DNA of 64,000 nucleotides. Origin: Alkalihalobacillus sp. LMS39. GTDB lineage: Bacteria > Bacillota > Bacilli > Bacillales > Bacillaceae_F. The DNA lies in assembly GCF_022812285.1 (NCBI RefSeq), contig NZ_CP093300.1, positions 2,790,001 to 2,854,000 of the forward strand, written 5' to 3'. Below are positions 60,221 to 64,000 of this stretch, piece after piece; the stretch's first letter is position 1; each line of letters starts with the position of its first letter. A program made the position numbers and the translations under genes. The notes under the pieces were generated by a model. It did not search any database, was not told the origin of the DNA, and was given only the letters and a program-made list of their open reading frames with translations.

Positions 60221-61729
60221 CTATTCCGTTTGGTGAAATATCTCCATTAAGTCTTGCCGCCATGTATTTTCTTTCTCGTTCTCTTCTTTTCTTATTTTCT
60301 CATATAAATGAAGTGACAAACCGCATTTATCACAACATTGTTCTGGTTTCTCATTTAATATTTCATCAAAATAACGAAGATAAGCCTTTCGTCTACAATC
60401 TTGTTGCAGAACCCACCGTTCCATCTCATTGATTTTTTTCATTTTTGCAGTTTTTCTTTCTTCAACGATTTTCTTTAGCTTTTCTCCAAAAGAATCAAAG
60501 TGGATATGTTTATTGACTTTTCCATCTCGTAATAAAATATGATCTTTTTCTAGTTGATACTTTACATATCGCCATATATTTTCATGAATAGCGGCCATTT
60601 GTTGAATATGTCGTTCCGTTTCAGGAGTGATTACTGTTGTATTTGCTAAAAGTGCCGTGACCTGTTCAATTTGCTTGTTCGATGGTAACTCTTGCTCAAT
60701 TAGCGATACAGGTACATGCCAATCATCATTTGTATATAATAAAATGGCCAAGCTTTGCTTTTGGTCACGACCCGCTCTTCCTATTTCTTGTAAATAAGCT
60801 TCCATTTGCCCTGGAAAATGAAAGTGAATAACATAACGAACATCTTGTTTATTAATTCCCATACCGAATGCACTCGTACAACAAACAACATCAAGCTGGC
60901 CATTCATAAATTGCTGCTGAATTAGGATTCGGTCCTCAGAACGTAATCCACCGTGATAATATGTAATCCGTTGATTCCCGTTTTGTTGAAGATGTTCGGC
61001 CATCTTTTCTGCAAGCTGTCTACTCGAAAAGTAAACCATGCCTGGCCCTTGTAAACCATTCACAAATTCTGTTAACCTTTCTACTTTTCCGATAGCAGAA
61101 TCACATTGTTCTACATGTAAAGCAATATTTTTTCTGTCAACTGAATGGATGATTTTTTTTTCATTATGGAGATGCAAATGTTCAATGATATCTTGTTGAA
61201 TTTCCTTTGTCGCGGTTGCCGTTAAAGCAAGACATGGAGGTTGTCCTACTTGTTTACGGACCTCTTTTAATTTTAAATAATCTGTTCGAAATTCATGTCC
61301 CCATTGCGAAATACAATGAGCTTCATCAACGACAAACATGGATATCGGTATCATTTTTAACTTCTCAAGAACAAAATGAGATTGGAGTATTTCTGGTGAT
61401 ACGTAAAGCAACTTATACTGATGTATCCTCTTTAATACAAATTGTCGTTCTTCCCATGATAAAAAACTGTTAAGTGCTGCTACTTTTTTGATTCCGATAC
61501 TATGCAATTGTTGAACTTGGTCTTCCATTAACGATAATAGCGGCGAAACAACAATAGCCGTACCTTCTAAAAGTAAGGCTGGCAGTTGATAACAAATCGA
61601 CTTCCCAGTGCCTGTAGGAAGAACAGCGAGTAGATCTTGCTTATCCATAATCGTTTCAATAATTTCCTTTTGTCCTTCCCTAAATGACCGATAGCCAAAA
61701 TAAAATTGCAATTGTGTTTCTAAGCTCAT
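60221..61729 (-). CDS. recQ: ATP-dependent DNA helicase RecQ (short, RecS-like form)
   Basis: A 3'-5' DNA helicase of 502 residues. Walker A LPTGTGKSICYQLPA is near residue 36, the DEAH box FVVDEAHCISQWGHEF near residue 131, and VCCTSAFGMGINKQDVRYVI and EIGRAGRDQ form motifs V-VI. A zinc-binding set CRRKAYLRYF...CCDKCG lies near residue 450. No HRDC domain follows, so it is the short RecS-like paralogue found at this locus. The start overlaps ypbB (ATGA). Confidence 0.94.
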   Translation of the reverse strand: MSLETQLQFYFGYRSFREGQKEIIETIMDKQDLLAVLPTGTGKSICYQLPALLLEGTAIVVSPLLSLMEDQVQQLHSIGIKKVAALNSFLSWEERQFVLKRIHQYKLLYVSPEILQSHFVLEKLKMIPISMFVVDEAHCISQWGHEFRTDYLKLKEVRKQVGQPPCLALTATATKEIQQDIIEHLHLHNEKKIIHSVDRKNIALHVEQCDSAIGKVERLTEFVNGLQGPGMVYFSSRQLAEKMAEHLQQNGNQRITYYHGGLRSEDRILIQQQFMNGQLDVVCCTSAFGMGINKQDVRYVIHFHFPGQMEAYLQEIGRAGRDQKQSLAILLYTNDDWHVPVSLIEQELPSNKQIEQVTALLANTTVITPETERHIQQMAAIHENIWRYVKYQLEKDHILLRDGKVNKHIHFDSFGEKLKKIVEERKTAKMKKINEMERWVLQQDCRRKAYLRYFDEILNEKPEQCCDKCGLSLHLYEKIRKEENEKENTWRQDLMEIFHQTE

Positions 61730-62781
61730 GATTCCACATCCATTCGTGATAGAACAAGCCTTATTTGAAAATAGCTAATGTCGTCATCTAGCTTATCTTT
61801 TAAGTCACGTAACCGTTTTGTTTGTTCCTTACGGGAAAGCCGTTCTATTTCGAGTTGATGGTTTTGTCCAACAAAGGAAGAAATCGAAAAAGACTGGTCT
61901 TCAATCGCGATTTCAACAATATGGTCTTCAATGGTATTTTCCTTTAGTTGACGAATTTCGGCTATTTGTTGAATGGATTTCCCTTGCTGTAATAAATCAT
62001 ACGTTTGTTTTGTCGAACTGGTTACATTGAGTGTCCTATTTTTTTCATAAAAGCGACTTAACATTGGGTATTGATTCGGTTCTGTTTCGATTTCTTTTAG
62101 TAGCTGATGCACTGTCGCAAGGAAACGGAGGTTTATCCATTCTTTATCTAGCTTGTACTTAAAAGCAAGTTGCTCATTTGTCAGCCCTATTTGAGTGGCA
62201 CCTGTAAGTTTTTTTACAACGATTGTTGCATTTATTTCTTCTATTTTCACAAGATAAGACAATAATTCTTTATATAAATCATTTAATTGTTTTTTTCGTT
62301 CTTCTTGATTTCTTGGAAACGATTGTCTCACCCATTGCAAAATATGTCTTTCATTTGTAATCGGTATAAATTTTGACTCTTTTTTTACCATAAAAGATAA
62401 ACACTGGATGAACAACGTAAGACGATACCAAAATACCATATCAACTTCTTTATATTTCCATCCGTCTATATGATGAAAAAATGCTGCGTCTTGTTGAAAT
62501 TGTCGGACAATGCTCTCTCCTAGCTTTGTAACGACAAATCGTTCTTCATGAACGCGACTAACGGCACTAATGCTTTCTAAATGTTGAATGGACTTATCTG
62601 TTTGTTCTCTTGTTAAAGAAGGAATGATACCGAATAAAAATAAACATCGGAATAAATGTCCGTCTTGAATCGTTTGCGCTGAACGTTTTCCTTTAAGTAA
62701 ATGATACACACCATAAATGGAGCGATTTCCGTTAAACTGATAAAGGATATATAATATTAATTGACTCATGACTGGTATCAT
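61726..62781 (-). CDS. ypbB: YpbB-family protein with C-terminal helix-turn-helix
   Basis: A 351-residue mainly helical protein conserved upstream of recQ in bacilli. The C-terminal third contains a helix-turn-helix-like segment (TYDLLQQGKSIQQIAEIRQL, then KENTIEDHIVEIAI), seen in the HTH_40 family. The ATG at 62781 has GGAGGAG upstream and is preferred over 62799. Overlap with recQ suggests the two act together, perhaps in DNA handling or regulation; this is inference. Confidence 0.88.
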   Translation of the reverse strand: MIPVMSQLILYILYQFNGNRSIYGVYHLLKGKRSAQTIQDGHLFRCLFLFGIIPSLTREQTDKSIQHLESISAVSRVHEERFVVTKLGESIVRQFQQDAAFFHHIDGWKYKEVDMVFWYRLTLFIQCLSFMVKKESKFIPITNERHILQWVRQSFPRNQEERKKQLNDLYKELLSYLVKIEEINATIVVKKLTGATQIGLTNEQLAFKYKLDKEWINLRFLATVHQLLKEIETEPNQYPMLSRFYEKNRTLNVTSSTKQTYDLLQQGKSIQQIAEIRQLKENTIEDHIVEIAIEDQSFSISSFVGQNHQLEIERLSRKEQTKRLRDLKDKLDDDISYFQIRLVLSRMDVES

Positions 62782-63331
<550 letters not shown>

Positions 63332-63333
63332 AC

Positions 63334-63379
63334 CGAAAAAAGAAACGACCACAAGAATCCTTGTGGTCGTTTCTTTTTT
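63334..63379. terminator. Bidirectional terminator after fer
   Basis: AAAAAAGAAACGACCACAAG, loop AATC, CTTGTGGTCGTTTCTTTTTT is a perfect 20-bp stem shared by the convergent fer and M14 peptidase genes. Confidence 0.92.
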
Positions 63380-64000
63380 ATAATTGTAATCCTTCTAATG
63401 CCAAACAAACATTATTTGCCCATATCTCTGAAAAAGCAGAAAACGGCAATGGATTTGTGCCAACGCCAACTTCGATTGTAAAGCCAGCACGACCTGTTTC
63501 TTGGATAAACCAATCTTTATAACCACCATCACTATCGGCAGTATGAACAGGGACATATGAGCTTGCTAATGAAAGCTTTGTAACCATGTCTTTACTTTCT
63601 TTTGGTTCTAAGTTTCGATACCCCCAATAAATGACTTGACCTTGTGAATGGAAAGCTAATACGTGTGCAAACTCATATTTCATAGTAAGATCATAAATGG
63701 CAACCGCTTCTGGCTCAGTTAAAGGCGCTGTGCCACTATAGTGACGTGGCCATGGGTGTTGTGGGCTCTCTTCCGCTTCAATTTCCCAACCTGCTGGCCA
63801 TTGATGATTTAAGTCAACTCCGCGAATATTACTTGACCAATGTTCAAACCGTAATGCTCCTTTATTTATGTGTAACACATCTTCGTAAAATGGATGAGTT
63901 TTATAAATTCCTTGATGAACAAGTTCAATCCCATCAGGGTTTACCATCGGTACAATAATAAGTGTAACCTCGTTAAGAATATCTTTAACATTGTATCCTT
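63378..64000 (-). CDS. M14-family metallocarboxypeptidase (5' part missing)
   Basis: The reading frame runs from the window edge to the stop at 63378, so about 207 C-terminal residues are visible. Visible motifs are VPMVNPDGIELVHQG, RGVDLNHQWPAGW (substrate Asn-Arg-type region) and AFHSQGQVIYWG with the third zinc-ligand His. The C-terminal FTIEVGVGTNPLP carries the catalytic Glu. This resembles Bacillus gamma-D-glutamyl-meso-diaminopimelate peptidases such as YqgT. The zinc HxxE motif, signal peptide and any LysM domains lie beyond the window. Confidence 0.85.
   Translation of the reverse strand, partial: GYNVKDILNEVTLIIVPMVNPDGIELVHQGIYKTHPFYEDVLHINKGALRFEHWSSNIRGVDLNHQWPAGWEIEAEESPQHPWPRHYSGTAPLTEPEAVAIYDLTMKYEFAHVLAFHSQGQVIYWGYRNLEPKESKDMVTKLSLASSYVPVHTADSDGGYKDWFIQETGRAGFTIEVGVGTNPLPFSAFSEIWANNVCLALEGLQL

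Overview
The window looks like a chromosomal segment of an endospore-forming Bacillaceae bacterium, probably of the alkaliphilic Bacillus (Alkalihalobacillus/Halalkalibacter-like) type. It carries spoIVA, spoVIF, sleB-ypeB, mtrB (TRAP), an S-box, pxpBAC and opuA. Gene order over long stretches follows the known Bacillus subtilis order folE-mtrB-hepS-menG-hepT-ndk-cheR-aroC-aroB-aroH-trpE-trpD, then spoIVA-yphF-yphE-gpsA-der-yphA-ypzI-fni-ypfD-plsC-cmk-ypfA-ypeB-sleB, then ypdA-ypbH-ypbG and ypbF-ypbE-ypbD-recQ-ypbB-fer. The alkaliphile assignment is an inference from gene content; no rRNA or tRNA genes are present. I see no prophage, transposase gene, CRISPR array or defence island.

Region 1 (1-12566, all minus strand) is the aromatic/quinone supraoperon. 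Chorismate made by AroB and AroC is consumed by AroH (prephenate), TrpE (anthranilate) and MqnA (futalosine-route menaquinone). Three menaquinone genes (ubiA/mqnP, ubiX and mqnA) sit between menG and hepT, where B. subtilis has nothing. HepS and HepT make the heptaprenyl tail and MenG does the last methylation. A TRAP-binding leader, an attenuator and an embedded trp promoter precede trpE, and the regulator gene mtrB lies about 9.6 kb upstream in the same cluster.

Region 2 (12687-28290) carries sporulation, envelope and translation genes: spoIVA, yphF, yphE, spoVIF, gpsA, plsY, der, yphA, ypzI, fni, ypfD, plsC, cmk, ypfA, ypeB and sleB. Candidate SigE, SigG and SigK promoters are readable in front of several of them. 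SleB carries a long glutamine-rich tandem-repeat linker. The HU gene hbs, expected between spoIVA and folE, is absent.

Region 3 (28710-36517) is a complete methionine operon, metI-metC-yitJ-metH, under one SAM-I (S-box) riboswitch. Region 4 (36655-43917) holds prsW, ansA, ypdA, ddl, ypbH, a MerR/B12 CarH-like putative light sensor and ypbG. Region 5 (44370-52278) holds a GNAT gene, the 5-oxoprolinase operon pxpBAC, a PrmA paralogue and a GbsR-type regulator divergent from the glycine-betaine transporter opuAA-AB-AC. Region 6 (52345-64000) holds an Atg22-like MFS gene, a large secreted S8 protease, a folate-ligase-like gene, the ypbF-to-ypbB block, ferredoxin, and the 3' part of an M14 peptidase gene.

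The most unusual non-coding content is three families of imperfect-palindromic intergenic repeats, called A, B and C here, with seven, two and two-to-three copies. They sit at gene 3' ends and look like MITE- or REP-type elements.
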